This document shows positions 9,185 to 18,419 of a stretch of DNA of 64,000 bases, in pieces. The notes beneath the pieces are model-generated. The model ran no database searches and was not told the origin of the DNA. It worked only from the letters and a program-made list of their open reading frames with translations. Each line of letters opens with the position of its first letter. Position 1 is the first letter of the stretch. The stretch spans positions 90,049 through 154,048 of the forward strand of contig CAYQKY010000003.1 of assembly GCA_964418125.1 (NCBI GenBank). Reading direction: 5' to 3'. Source of the DNA: JACJXW01 sp964418125. Lineage in GTDB: Bacteria > Bacteroidota > Bacteroidia > Chitinophagales > Saprospiraceae. The position numbers and the translations under genes are program-made.

Positions 9185-11494
9185 TTAATGCCCTACTTCA
9201 ATAATACCATTAGCCGGCAGGTCCTTGTCTTCTCCATAGACTTTTATGGACAAAGCTTTATTCGTGTGGTTAATAATAGTGGCCTTTTCCTGGTCTACTT
9301 TTACCTCAAGGAAGCTGTCCCGGAAGCGGATCTTAAACGTGTAGGATTTCCACTTGCTGGTGATGAAGGGGCTGAACTGCACCTTGTCATCGTAAACGCG
9401 CATGCCGCCAAACCCTTTGACAAAAGCCATCCAGGTGCCGGCCATGCTGGTGGTGTGGCAGCCGTCCTCGGTATCGTTATTGTAATCATCCAGGTCGAGG
9501 CGGGCGGTGCGCAGGTACATCTCATAGGCTTTCTCCTCCTTCCCCAGTTTTGAAGCCAGAATCACATGAACACAGGGCGAAAGCGAAGACTCATGAACCG
9601 TGCGCGGCTCGTAGAAGTCGAAATTGCGGCGGATGGTATCTTCATCGAAATGGTCTTCGAAGAAATACAACCCCTGCAGGACATCGGCCTGCTTGATGAA
9701 AACAGAGCGCAGGATGCGGTCCCATGACCAGTTCTGGTTCAGCGGCCGGTCGCTCTTCTTCAGGTCTGCTGTGGTAAGTAATTCCTTATCCAGAAAACCG
9801 TCATGCTGCACGAAGATGTCCAGTTTTTCATCGTAGGGCAGGTACATATTGCCGGTGATCTCCTTCCACTTGTTGGTTTCGGTATGCTTGTAGAATTTCA
9901 GCCTTTCTTCCAGGGCGGCGAATTTTTCGGGAGCATTTTTCTCCACGTATTCTATGGCTTCCATAGTATACTGGAGGCACCAGCGGGCGATATAATTGGT
10001 ATACCAGTTATTATTGACGTTATTTTCGTATTCATTCGGGCCGGTAACGCCATGCATGACGTACATGCCGCGGCGCTCCGAAAAGTGAACCCGCTGGGCC
10101 CAGAACCGGGCGATGGCGATGAGCACCTCCAGTCCGTAGTTGATAAGGTATTCTTTCTCGCCCGTGTACCGCACATAATCGTAAATGGCGTAAGCGATGG
10201 CGCCATTGCGGTGGATCTCTTCAAAGGTGATTTCCCACTCATTGTGGCATTCTTCGCCGTTCATGGTCACCATGGGATAAAGGGCGGCGCCATCTTTAAA
10301 GCCCAGTTTTTCGGCATTCTCGATGGCTTTCTGCAGGTGGCGGTACCGGTAGATGAGCAGATTGCGGGCCACATGCTGCTCGGCGGTGGCCAGGTAGAAC
10401 GGGAAGCAGTACGCCTCCGTATCCCAGTAAGTGCTTCCCCCGTATTTTTCACCTGTAAAGCCTTTGGGGCCGATATTGAGCCGCTCGTCTTCTCCCGTGT
10501 AGGTTTGGTACAGCTGAAAAATATTGAACCGTATCCCCTGCTGGGCGGCCACATCCCCCTCGATCCGGATATCCGCTTCTTCCCATTTGCTCTTCCAGGC
10601 CAGGGCCTGTTCCTGGATCAGCTGTTCGAAGCCTTTTTTAAAGGCCCGCTTAACCGCCTTCCGGCACTGATCCATCAGGTCCTCCTTATCGTAATTAAGA
10701 GAAGAAACATTGGCTGCATATTTATACACCACAATCTCTTTGCCTTCCTCGCAATGCAGGTCGACCGTGCAGCCTACATATTTCAGCCTCTGTATCCGGA
10801 AGGAGTTGAAATCCATTTCCTTCCCGTCCTGAAAAATGGCAAACTTCATTCCCGTACAAACCTGGAACTCTGTCTTCTTGGTTTCCGCCAGCACATAGCC
10901 CGAGCGCCGTTTCACCATTTTATCGACCTCCACCCAGAACTTCTCATCATAGTTGGAGTCTTCATTGATGACATCTGCATTTACATAAGGCGTTATGCTC
11001 AGCGTACCGGAAAAATCCAGGGGGGTGATGGCATAGCGAATGGCGCCAACTTCATCATCCACGATACTGCAGAAGCGGCGGGCATGGACCCTTACTTTTC
11101 TCCCGCTGACCATGGTAGCGGTAAAGCTGCGCTCCAGGTAACCCTCCTTCATATTCAGTTCGCGGCGAAATTCGTCGACCTGGCATTTGGCCAGGTCCAG
11201 CGCTTCGCCGTCAAATTCCACCTTAATACCGATCCAGTTGGCCGCGTTGAGGACTTTGGCGAAATACTCCGGGTATCCGATCTTCCACCACCCTACTCTC
11301 GTTTTATCGGGGTAGTAAATGCCCGCCACATAGTTGCCCGGCAGGCTGCCTCCTGAAAAATCCTCTTCAAAATTGGCCCGCTGGCCGAACCGGCCGTTCC
11401 CGATACTGAAAACACTCTCCGAAATGCGGTTGTATTCTTTATGAAATCCTTCTTCTATGATACTCCATTCATCGTGCTTGAGATATTCTTTCAT
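9185..11494 (-). CDS. GH65 family glycoside phosphorylase, probably maltose phosphorylase
   Basis: 769 residues without a signal peptide, hence cytoplasmic, and of the usual GH65 length. The N-terminal beta-sandwich (about 1-270) is followed by the (alpha/alpha)6 catalytic barrel with YGGSTYWDTEAYCFPFYLAT (about 351-370) and the general-acid motif GVTGPNEYENNVNNNWYTN. Glu488 in the latter corresponds to the catalytic Glu of maltose phosphorylase. Members cleave an alpha-glucosidic bond with phosphate to give beta-glucose 1-phosphate and glucose. The neighbouring beta-phosphoglucomutase, which uses exactly that product, fixes the phosphorylase function. Maltose is the likeliest substrate given the SusCDE genes; trehalose, kojibiose or nigerose phosphorylases share the fold and cannot be excluded. 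Confidence 0.93.
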   Translation of the reverse strand: MKEYLKHDEWSIIEEGFHKEYNRISESVFSIGNGRFGQRANFEEDFSGGSLPGNYVAGIYYPDKTRVGWWKIGYPEYFAKVLNAANWIGIKVEFDGEALDLAKCQVDEFRRELNMKEGYLERSFTATMVSGRKVRVHARRFCSIVDDEVGAIRYAITPLDFSGTLSITPYVNADVINEDSNYDEKFWVEVDKMVKRRSGYVLAETKKTEFQVCTGMKFAIFQDGKEMDFNSFRIQRLKYVGCTVDLHCEEGKEIVVYKYAANVSSLNYDKEDLMDQCRKAVKRAFKKGFEQLIQEQALAWKSKWEEADIRIEGDVAAQQGIRFNIFQLYQTYTGEDERLNIGPKGFTGEKYGGSTYWDTEAYCFPFYLATAEQHVARNLLIYRYRHLQKAIENAEKLGFKDGAALYPMVTMNGEECHNEWEITFEEIHRNGAIAYAIYDYVRYTGEKEYLINYGLEVLIAIARFWAQRVHFSERRGMYVMHGVTGPNEYENNVNNNWYTNYIARWCLQYTMEAIEYVEKNAPEKFAALEERLKFYKHTETNKWKEITGNMYLPYDEKLDIFVQHDGFLDKELLTTADLKKSDRPLNQNWSWDRILRSVFIKQADVLQGLYFFEDHFDEDTIRRNFDFYEPRTVHESSLSPCVHVILASKLGKEEKAYEMYLRTARLDLDDYNNDTEDGCHTTSMAGTWMAFVKGFGGMRVYDDKVQFSPFITSKWKSYTFKIRFRDSFLEVKVDQEKATIINHTNKALSIKVYGEDKDLPANGIIEVGH

Positions 11495-11526
11495 GTGCTG
11501 TATTGTGGTTTAATGTTTTGCAATGA

Positions 11527-12186
11527 TCAATATGCCGTTTTTATCCCTTCCAGGATATCCTGAAAGCGGAGGCCAACAAAATTGGGGGTCACGAAATGGG
11601 CATGCCCCAGGTTTTCTTCCTGGCCTACACCCACCGCCAGAAACCCACCGGCAAGAGCGGCATCTACCCCGGCTTCTGCATCTTCAAAAACGATGCACTC
11701 ATTGGGCTGTAGCTGCATGGCCTCCGCCCCCAGTTCGAACACCTGCGGGTCCGGTTTACTCCGGGTGATCTTATTCCCGTCAATAATGGCCTCGAAACGA
11801 TGGGTGAGTCCAATCTGATCCAGTATCGTCCCGGCATTTTTACTGCTGGAACCGACCGCCATACGTATTCCCTCCTCTTCAAGATTGTCCAGAAAAGGCA
11901 ATACCCCTTCCAGAATCTCGCTGGAGTCCATCCGAAGAATATATTCCCGGTACCATCCGTTTTTAAGATCCGCCAGTTCCTCTTTCTCTGCTTGTGTCTT
12001 TTCTATACCTCCCCACTTCAGGATGAGGCTGAGAGAATCCATGCGGCTTACTCCCTTAAGTTTTTCATTTTCTTCTTCGGTGAAATCGAAACCAAGGTAG
12101 TTAGCCAGGCGGCGCCAGGCGATAAAATGGTACTTTGCAGTATCCACTATCACCCCATCGAGGTCAAAAATACAAGCTTTTATCAT
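11527..12186 (-). CDS. pgmB: Beta-phosphoglucomutase
   Basis: 219 residues from the ATG at 12186; the longer frame from 12258 adds 24 residues with no similarity to the family. It is a HAD-superfamily enzyme with nucleophile and acid Asp8/Asp10 in FDLDGVIVDTAKYHFIAW, the beta-PGM form of motif I. The cap domain carries the substrate loop, and SKPDPQVF (motif III Lys) and VFEDAEAGVDAA (motif IV acids) follow. It converts beta-glucose 1-phosphate to glucose 6-phosphate. It is first in the operon, 32 bp ahead of the GH65 gene, and links phosphorolysis of maltose to glycolysis. Confidence 0.95.
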   Translation of the reverse strand: MIKACIFDLDGVIVDTAKYHFIAWRRLANYLGFDFTEEENEKLKGVSRMDSLSLILKWGGIEKTQAEKEELADLKNGWYREYILRMDSSEILEGVLPFLDNLEEEGIRMAVGSSSKNAGTILDQIGLTHRFEAIIDGNKITRSKPDPQVFELGAEAMQLQPNECIVFEDAEAGVDAALAGGFLAVGVGQEENLGHAHFVTPNFVGLRFQDILEGIKTAY

Positions 12187-12640
12187 TTGGGAATTTTTTT
12201 GAGTTAAAATTAAAGGAAATTCCAGCTGTTCGGCGCAGCCATTTACAGTTTGAGGCAATTGGCATTATGGCAGGGAGTTGAAGACAGTTCAGCCCAAAAA
12301 CAAGAAACAAATATAAGGCAAGATCCATGGCATTTACAAGAATTGCCGGCTGGAATATGGCGGCCCTGGTATCGGAAACGGGAAGTTGCCGGCCAATTTT
12401 ACATGCAAAAAATACTAATTTGGGAAAGGGCAACGTTTAGGGTTCATAACCTTCCCCGGTTAAACCTTTGTCCTTTTGAGAAGTCCTACCTGAAAAAATT
12501 GCTGTTGGCTGTTAGCCATGTGGAATAGCCAGCTGGTGAATTCCAAAGGGTTAGCCGTTGGTGGTTGGCGAAAGCCTGCCTTCTTCCGGCCAGGGCTGAC
12601 TGCTGGCCTCCAATAATCACATCCTATAAAACCTTTTGTT
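12187..12640. other. Divergent intergenic region between pgmB and the DUF1800 gene
   Basis: It holds the minus-strand promoter candidate at 12308-12339. The half near the DUF1800 gene is rich in short GGCTGTTAGCC / GGTTAGCCGTTGG-like words. No gene longer than a few dozen codons with coding character was seen on either strand. Confidence 0.5.
12308..12339 (-). promoter_or_regulatory. Candidate promoter of the pgmB-GH65 operon
   Basis: Read on the minus strand, TATATTTG (12315-12308) matches the -7 consensus exactly. A TTGT at 12339-12336 lies 20 bp upstream, near the -33 position. The leader would be about 115 nt. Confidence 0.45.
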
Positions 12641-14290
12641 ATGGACAGAAGAGCTACCATTGCTACACTCCTGGGGAGAAGGCCGGCGATAACGCCGGCT
12701 CCGTTAGTCACCTCGGGTTTGGAACCCTACAGCGGGCCCTGGGGGTATGAACAGGCGGCCCACCTTCTTCGCCGCACCCTATTCGGGCCTACCTATGAGC
12801 AGATCAAAACGGCGGAAAGCGAGGGGCTGGAGCCCACCATCAGCCAGCTGTTTTCCTCCCTGCCGATGCCCGAGCCACCGCTCAACCACTTTTTCCAGGA
12901 CGACCCTCAGGTACCGATAGGGCAAACCTGGGTGGACATGCCCTATTACGATGACGTCAACGTGCGTGGCTACCGCCGGCAGAGCCTCCGCGCCTGGACG
13001 ATGGAATTGCTACTGAACGAAGGCGTTTCCATCCGGGAAAAACTCACCCTTTTCTGGCACAACCATTTTGCTGTCAGCAACATCAACGACGCCAAATACC
13101 TGTACAAGCACATCAGCCTGCTGCGCAAGTACGCCTGGGGAAACTTTCGGGAACTGGTTAAAGAGGTGACGATCGACCCGGCCATGCTGCGTTTTCTAAA
13201 CGGCAATCAAAATACCCGGACGGCCCCCAATGAGAACTTCGCAAGGGAACTGCTGGAGCTCTTCACCATTGGGAAAGGCCCCCTGGCTGATACCGGAGAT
13301 TATTCCAATTATACCGAGGACGATATCCGGGAAATGGCCAGAGTACTTACCGGCTGGCGGGACGTGGGTTTCTTTTCCACCAACCCCGATGTCCCTGTAG
13401 GTTCCACCTTCCTGCCTTTCCGGCACGATACCAGCCCGAAGCAGCTGTCCCATCGGTTCGATAATATCGTCATCGACAATATGGCCGAACAGGAATACGC
13501 CCACCTGATCGATATCATCTTCCAGAAGGACGAGGTGGCGCGCTTTATATGCCGCAAGCTCTACCGCTGGTTCATTTACTATGTCATAGACGACAACGCT
13601 GAGCAGAATGTCATACAGCCTATGGCGCAGCTGCTGGCCGACAATGACTACGAGATCCGGCCGGCGCTCGAGGCCCTGTTGAGCAGCGCCCATTTCTTCG
13701 ACATGCTGAACGTGGGCCCGATGATCAAGAACCCGCTGGATTTTGTCACATCCGCCATTAAGCCATTCAAGGTAGAATTTCCTCAAGGTTTGACACCCCG
13801 CTACAGAGCATTTCTGCGATTGTTCGACAGCACGATTCTGCAGCAAATGGAATATTACGCTCCCCCTCAGGTTGCCGGCTGGAAGGCTTACTATCAGGAG
13901 CCACAGTACTATCGCACCTGGATCAACGCCACTACCCTACCCATCCGCATGCTGGTTACAGACACTATGACGACCAACGGCTTCCCGGCCGGCGATTTCC
14001 GGGTCAGGATCGAACCGCTGGTTTTCGTGGAAACCATCGAAAACCCGAACGACCCGAACGCCCTCATCGAGGAGTTCGTGCGCATTATATTTCCACAGCC
14101 CATTACCGACAGCCAGAAGGCCGCCCTGAAGGAAGTGCTGATCCCCGGCCTTCCCGATTTCGAGTGGACAGTGGAGTACAACCTTTACCTGGCCAACCCG
14201 GACGATGAAGAACTGGCGGAAGCCGTCGCCACCAAGTTGCGGCAGTTGCTTCAGGCCATGATGAGCATGCCGGAGTTCTACTTGAGTTAA
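12641..14290 (+). CDS. DUF1800 family protein
   Basis: 549 residues matching the DUF1800 family along its length: AAHLLRRTLFGPTYEQI near the start (about 41-57), the histidine-containing FWHNHFAVS stretch (about 138-146), NFARELLELFTIGKGPLADTGDYSNYTEDD cut by loops (about 205-234), an ARVLTGWRD motif, and a C-terminal PPQVAGWKAY block. No clear N-terminal signal peptide is visible, although most family members are exported; the N-terminus (MDRRATIATLLGRRPAI) is short and basic and may be a degenerate Tat-like leader. The biochemical role of the family is not established. It is almost always paired with a DUF1501 gene, as here (93 bp downstream). Confidence 0.9.
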   Translation: MDRRATIATLLGRRPAITPAPLVTSGLEPYSGPWGYEQAAHLLRRTLFGPTYEQIKTAESEGLEPTISQLFSSLPMPEPPLNHFFQDDPQVPIGQTWVDMPYYDDVNVRGYRRQSLRAWTMELLLNEGVSIREKLTLFWHNHFAVSNINDAKYLYKHISLLRKYAWGNFRELVKEVTIDPAMLRFLNGNQNTRTAPNENFARELLELFTIGKGPLADTGDYSNYTEDDIREMARVLTGWRDVGFFSTNPDVPVGSTFLPFRHDTSPKQLSHRFDNIVIDNMAEQEYAHLIDIIFQKDEVARFICRKLYRWFIYYVIDDNAEQNVIQPMAQLLADNDYEIRPALEALLSSAHFFDMLNVGPMIKNPLDFVTSAIKPFKVEFPQGLTPRYRAFLRLFDSTILQQMEYYAPPQVAGWKAYYQEPQYYRTWINATTLPIRMLVTDTMTTNGFPAGDFRVRIEPLVFVETIENPNDPNALIEEFVRIIFPQPITDSQKAALKEVLIPGLPDFEWTVEYNLYLANPDDEELAEAVATKLRQLLQAMMSMPEFYLS

Positions 14291-14336
14291 TGGAATGATG
14301 GAATGAATTAATGAAGGAATGAATAGCCTCATTCCT
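14291..14336 (+). repeat. GGAATGA short repeats behind the DUF1800 stop codon
   Basis: Several GGAATGA/TGGAATGA/AGGAATGA words in a row follow the stop codon at once. The last one pairs with TCATTCCT (14315-14322 with 14329-14336). The same word recurs behind the universal stress gene at 27624. Confidence 0.5.
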
Positions 14337-14382
14337 ATCCTAGTGCCTTATTTTATTTCCAAGAACCTTCAACCTTCCCAAT

Positions 14383-15942
14383 ATGAAACGAAGAAAATTC
14401 CTGAAGGCGGCCGGAGCTGCCATGAGCCTTCCCATACTGCTCAACGGCCTGCGCCTCTCGGCCATGCCGCGCCGTTCTCTATTTGCCAACCTCAACATGG
14501 AAAACGACCGGGTGCTGGTCATCATACAGCTCAACGGCGGCAATGACGGCCTCAATATGCTCATACCTCTCGACCAATATGACAATCTTGCCAATGCCCG
14601 CCTCAACATCATCATTCCGGAAGTGGAGATCCTGAATATGACGGACACCCTGGGGTTCCACCCGCAAATGGGCGGCGTGCTGGGCCTTTACGACAACGCA
14701 AAGCTCAACATCATCCAGAGCGTAGGCTATCCCGAACAGAACCGGTCCCACTTCCGGTCTACCGATATCTGGACCAGCGGCTCCCCTGCCGATGAGAGCT
14801 GGACGACGGGGTGGCTGGGACGCTACTTTGAAAGCAACCACGCCGCATTTCCGGAGGGTTACCCCAATGAAGAATATCCGCACCCGTTTGCGATCACGAT
14901 AGGCAGCATCGTCTCGGAGACCTGCCAGGGCACGGCCGCCAATTTCAGCATGACCCTCAACGACCCCTTCTCGCTGGCGCCGCTTACCCAGGGTGCCCCG
15001 GGCGAAGTGCCGGATACGCCCTACGGTGAAGAGCTGGAGTTCCTGCGCACTACCATCGCCCAATCGAATGCCTACGCTGAAACCATAACGGAAGCGGCTG
15101 AAAGTGGCGCAAACCGGGTAGATTACCCGGAGGGCAACCGCCTGGGCGAGCAGCTGAAAAATGTCGCTTTGCTGATATCCGGGGGGTTGCAAACCAAGGT
15201 TTACGTAGTAAGCATCGGCGGTTTTGACACCCATGCCAACCAGGTTGAAGCCGGAAAACCACTGGTAGGAGAACATTCCACTCTGCTCCAGAACCTCTCG
15301 GAAGCCATTGCCGCTTTCCAGGCCGACCTTCAGGCACAAAACCTGGAACAGCGGGTGATCGGGATGACTTTCTCGGAATTCGGCCGCCAGATCCGCTCCA
15401 ATGACAGTTTCGGCACCGACCATGGTTCGGCAGCACCGCTGCTGGTATTCGGCCCCTGCGTCAACCCCGGTGTTATTGGAGACAACCCCGAGATTCCCGA
15501 TCAGGTGGAGCCACAGGCCGGAGTGCCCATGCAATTTGACTTCCGGGATGTCTATGGCTCGGTATTAATGGATTGGTTTGAGGTAGAAGAAGAACAGGTC
15601 AGGGCCCTGCTACATGCCGGATTCCAGTATATCCCGGTACTGCAACCGTGTAGCGCAGTAAATGCTCAGGAAGCCCTCAGTTTCGAAAGGGAAATCGAAG
15701 TGAGCAGTTTTCCCAACCCTTTCCGAAACTGGGCCGCCATCCGGTTCCTTACGGAAGGGGAATGGGTGAGGTTAAGTATTTTCAACAGCCTGGGCAACGA
15801 GATCCGGGTGCTCACCAACCGCCGCTTGCCGGCAGGGCAGCATGAAGTGCAGTTCGACGCCCACGGGCTGCCGGCCGGAAATTATTACTTCCGCCTGCAA
15901 CTGGATGGGCGGCAGAAGACGAAGCGGATGGTGAAGTTGTAA
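14383..15942 (+). CDS. DUF1501 family exported protein with T9SS C-terminal sorting domain
   Basis: 519 residues. The N-terminus MKRRKFLKAAGAAMSLP has the RRxFLK form of a Tat leader. The DUF1501 body (sulfatase-like fold family) shows VIIQLNGGNDGLNMLIP (about 46-62), FHPQMGGVLGLYDNAKLNIIQSVG cut by turns, SHFRSTDIW, VVSIGGFDTHANQ and GMTFSEFGRQIRSNDSFGTDHGSAAP, i.e. the conserved Asp/His/Glu set. The last 90 residues (VSSFPNPFRNWAAIRF ... LPAGNYYFRLQLDGRQ ... MVKL) are a T9SS type A sorting domain. The product is thus predicted to pass the inner membrane folded or unfolded and then be secreted by T9SS. It pairs with the DUF1800 gene upstream; the reaction is unknown. Confidence 0.93.
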   Translation: MKRRKFLKAAGAAMSLPILLNGLRLSAMPRRSLFANLNMENDRVLVIIQLNGGNDGLNMLIPLDQYDNLANARLNIIIPEVEILNMTDTLGFHPQMGGVLGLYDNAKLNIIQSVGYPEQNRSHFRSTDIWTSGSPADESWTTGWLGRYFESNHAAFPEGYPNEEYPHPFAITIGSIVSETCQGTAANFSMTLNDPFSLAPLTQGAPGEVPDTPYGEELEFLRTTIAQSNAYAETITEAAESGANRVDYPEGNRLGEQLKNVALLISGGLQTKVYVVSIGGFDTHANQVEAGKPLVGEHSTLLQNLSEAIAAFQADLQAQNLEQRVIGMTFSEFGRQIRSNDSFGTDHGSAAPLLVFGPCVNPGVIGDNPEIPDQVEPQAGVPMQFDFRDVYGSVLMDWFEVEEEQVRALLHAGFQYIPVLQPCSAVNAQEALSFEREIEVSSFPNPFRNWAAIRFLTEGEWVRLSIFNSLGNEIRVLTNRRLPAGQHEVQFDAHGLPAGNYYFRLQLDGRQKTKRMVKL

Positions 15943-15948
15943 TGCTGT

Positions 15949-15994
15949 CCTCGATCCGTTCGGCAACGCCTGAACGCTGTAGAACGGATCGAGG
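15949..15994 (+). terminator. Inverted repeat after the DUF1501 gene
   Basis: A 13-bp perfect repeat (15949-15961 with 15982-15994, 20-nt loop) lies between the convergent DUF1501 and kbl genes. It probably ends the DUF1501 transcript. Confidence 0.6.
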
Positions 15995-16010
15995 CTCCAT
16001 AACAGATATT

Positions 16011-17201
16011 TTATTTCAATACTCCCAACTCCTTTCCAACTTTCGTAAACGCGGCGATGGCCTTATCCAGGTGTTCCCGTTCATGGCCGGCGCTGATCTG
16101 GGTGCGAATGCGCGCTTTCCCTTTCGGCACCACGGGATAGAAGAACCCAATGACGTAGATGCCCTCATCCAGCAGGCGGTTGGCAAATTGCTGGGAGAGT
16201 TTGGCGTCGTACAGCATGATGGGAACAATGGGCGTCTCCCCCGGCAGGATATCGAAACCGGCGGCCGTCATTTTCTCCCGGAAATATTTGGTATTCTCTT
16301 CCAGTTTGTCCCGTAGGTGCGTACTGCTACTGAGCAGGTCCACCACTTTGATGGAAGCTCCGACGATAGCCGGCGCCAGTGTGTTGGAAAACAGATAGGG
16401 GCGGGAACGCTGCCGCAGCATATCGACGATTTCCTTCTTAGTGGCAGTAAAGCCTCCGGAAGCGCCTCCCATTGCCTTACCGAAAGTACCCGTAATGATG
16501 TCTACCCGGCCCATTACGTTATGGTATTCATGGGTGCCGCGGCCGGTTTTACCGATGAACCCGGTGGCATGGCAGTCGTCGACCATGACCATGGCGTCAT
16601 ATTTTTCTGCCAGATCGCAGATCTTATCCAGCCTGGCGATATCGCCGTCCATGGAGAAGACGCCGTCGGTGGCGATCATGCGGCGGCGGGCGCCCTGAGC
16701 TTCTTTAAGTTGCGTTTCCAGGTCCGCCATATTACTGTGTTTGTAGCGGTAGCGCTGGGCTTTACACAAGCGGATGCCGTCGATGATGGAGGCGTGGTTA
16801 AGCTCATCGGAGATAATGGCGTCTTCGGCGCCCAGCAGGGGTTCGAACAGGCCGCCATTGGCGTCGAAGGCGGCGGCGTAGAGAATGGCGTCCTCCATGC
16901 CCAGGAATTTGGCGATCTTGCCCTCCAGTTCCTTGTGAATATCCTGCGTGCCGCAGATGAACCGGACCGAGGACATGCCGAAACCGTGCGTATCGATGGC
17001 TTCCTTGGCAGCCTTGATCACATCGGGATGAGAAGAAAGCCCCAGGTAGTTATTGGCGCAGAAATTGAGCACCTCGCCCGTGCTCTGCGTCCTGATGGCT
17101 GCCGACTGAGGAGTGGTAATGATGCGCTCTTCCTTGTACAGGCCCTGTTCTTTGATCTCCTGCAGTTCTTTTTCGAGTGCTGGTTCTACGGTTTTGTACA
17201 T
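16011..17201 (-). CDS. kbl: Glycine C-acetyltransferase (2-amino-3-ketobutyrate CoA ligase)
   Basis: 396 residues, the normal length for this PLP enzyme of the alpha-oxoamine synthase group. Visible are NFCANNYLGLSSHPDV (47-62), GTQDIHKELE (84-93), DELNHASIIDGIR (132-144), MVDDCHATGF with the PLP Asp (206-215), and GTFGKAMGGASGG with the Schiff-base Lys242. It splits 2-amino-3-ketobutyrate with CoA into glycine and acetyl-CoA. Its partner threonine dehydrogenase lies two genes upstream in the same minus-strand run, so the two complete threonine breakdown to glycine. A Gfo/Idh/MocA gene sits between them. Confidence 0.95.
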   Translation of the reverse strand: MYKTVEPALEKELQEIKEQGLYKEERIITTPQSAAIRTQSTGEVLNFCANNYLGLSSHPDVIKAAKEAIDTHGFGMSSVRFICGTQDIHKELEGKIAKFLGMEDAILYAAAFDANGGLFEPLLGAEDAIISDELNHASIIDGIRLCKAQRYRYKHSNMADLETQLKEAQGARRRMIATDGVFSMDGDIARLDKICDLAEKYDAMVMVDDCHATGFIGKTGRGTHEYHNVMGRVDIITGTFGKAMGGASGGFTATKKEIVDMLRQRSRPYLFSNTLAPAIVGASIKVVDLLSSSTHLRDKLEENTKYFREKMTAAGFDILPGETPIVPIMLYDAKLSQQFANRLLDEGIYVIGFFYPVVPKGKARIRTQISAGHEREHLDKAIAAFTKVGKELGVLK

Positions 17202-17302
17202 GAGTTTGCTTTGGTTTTATTTTTAAATTGGTGGTTTTGGGCTTTGTTGCCATGAAAGCACAAAAGCTCAAAATCCCACGAAAGTTTTATTCGGCCGGAT
17301 AG

Positions 17303-18409
17303 TCATTTCAGCTTAACCGTTTCTCCTTTGTTCGCCGACTGTCTAGCCGCTTCGAGTATCTCCATTACGATCATATTGTTTTCGAGTGAGGACAGATCAT
17401 AAGGCGGAATGTCCACCTTCCTTCTGACGGCTGCCTCCAGAAAGGCAAATGGGTCAAAAAAGGAGCCTTCCAGGGCTGGGGCCTGTTTATTGAAGGGCCC
17501 TTCCGCTTCGCTGAAGAGCAGATCCATATTTTCCCTGTCCCGGTTGAAGATGTACCCGGTGGTTCCGTACACCTCAATATCCTTTCGGTTGTAGGGCCAG
17601 TTCCAGGAAGCCTGAATGATGGCCTGGGTTTCGGGATAGGCCAGGATGATGGTAGCTTCATCCTCCACCTTTGGATAAATATGCGGTTTGAACTGCTGGG
17701 TAATGCAGGTAACCGACAGCGGCCGCGCACCATTCATGAACCAGGTGGCCAGGTTGGCGCCGTAACAACCAAAATCGGTAAGCGCCCCTCCCCCATTGAA
17801 TTCCGGGTCGGTCAACCACTCCAGGAATTCCTCATTGACGCCGATCTCCTTCGGGCCGGGATGGCCGTCGTGCACGACGATCTTACGCAGGGGCCCTATT
17901 TTACCACTTTCCACCATCCCTTTAGCCGCGTGGTTGCTGCCGTACCAGCTCGTCTCATAGTTGGTGAGCAACAAAACACCATGCTCCTCAGCCAGCGCCG
18001 CCATTTTTCTTGCGTGTTCCAGGCTAACCGCCAGGGGCTTTTCCACCATGACGTGGATGCCTTTGGGCGCGCACTTTTCTACTACTTCCAGGTGGCCGTA
18101 GATCGTATTGAAGGCTGTTACGGCTTCCGGGCGGGTGGCTTCCAGCATTTCGTCTATGGAAGGATACACGATATCCATGCTGAAGCCATGCTGTTTAGCA
18201 TAGCGTTGGGAAAGTTCCCGGTTTGGCTCGGCGATTCCGACGATCTGGATATCGCCTCGGTTCTCCCGCCCGAGTATCCAATGGACATGGGTATGCACCA
18301 GGCCAATAACCCCCACTTTCAGCGGGGCCGCCGTTTCCAGTTTTTCCTGTCCAGGCAGAAGGGAAACAAAGAATAAAGCACAAACAAAAAAACAAAAGAC
18401 TCGCTTCAT
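17303..18409 (-). CDS. Exported Gfo/Idh/MocA family oxidoreductase
   Basis: 368 residues from the ATG at 18409, which opens a signal peptide (MKRVFCFFVCALFFVSLLPGQ). An ATG three codons earlier (18418) is equally possible; longer starts would run into the upstream gene. The NAD(P)-binding Rossmann half begins KVGVIGLVHTHVHW, with the usual glycine-rich turn replaced in part by VHTHVH, and contains the family motif HVMVEKPLAVS with its Lys. A second block GGGALTDFGCYGANLATW precedes the C-terminal beta-sheet domain. The sugar or cyclitol-type substrate cannot be inferred. Export is unusual for a cofactor-using dehydrogenase but common for this family in Bacteroidota. It lies 10 bp behind tdh. 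Confidence 0.88.
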   Translation of the reverse strand: MKRVFCFFVCALFFVSLLPGQEKLETAAPLKVGVIGLVHTHVHWILGRENRGDIQIVGIAEPNRELSQRYAKQHGFSMDIVYPSIDEMLEATRPEAVTAFNTIYGHLEVVEKCAPKGIHVMVEKPLAVSLEHARKMAALAEEHGVLLLTNYETSWYGSNHAAKGMVESGKIGPLRKIVVHDGHPGPKEIGVNEEFLEWLTDPEFNGGGALTDFGCYGANLATWFMNGARPLSVTCITQQFKPHIYPKVEDEATIILAYPETQAIIQASWNWPYNRKDIEVYGTTGYIFNRDRENMDLLFSEAEGPFNKQAPALEGSFFDPFAFLEAAVRRKVDIPPYDLSSLENNMIVMEILEAARQSANKGETVKLK

Positions 18410-18419
18410 GGACGCCATC

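Noticed and set aside
9803..11356. 517-codon plus-strand frame opposite the GH65 gene
   Set aside because: Antisense shadow; the GH65 catalytic motifs on the minus strand are complete.
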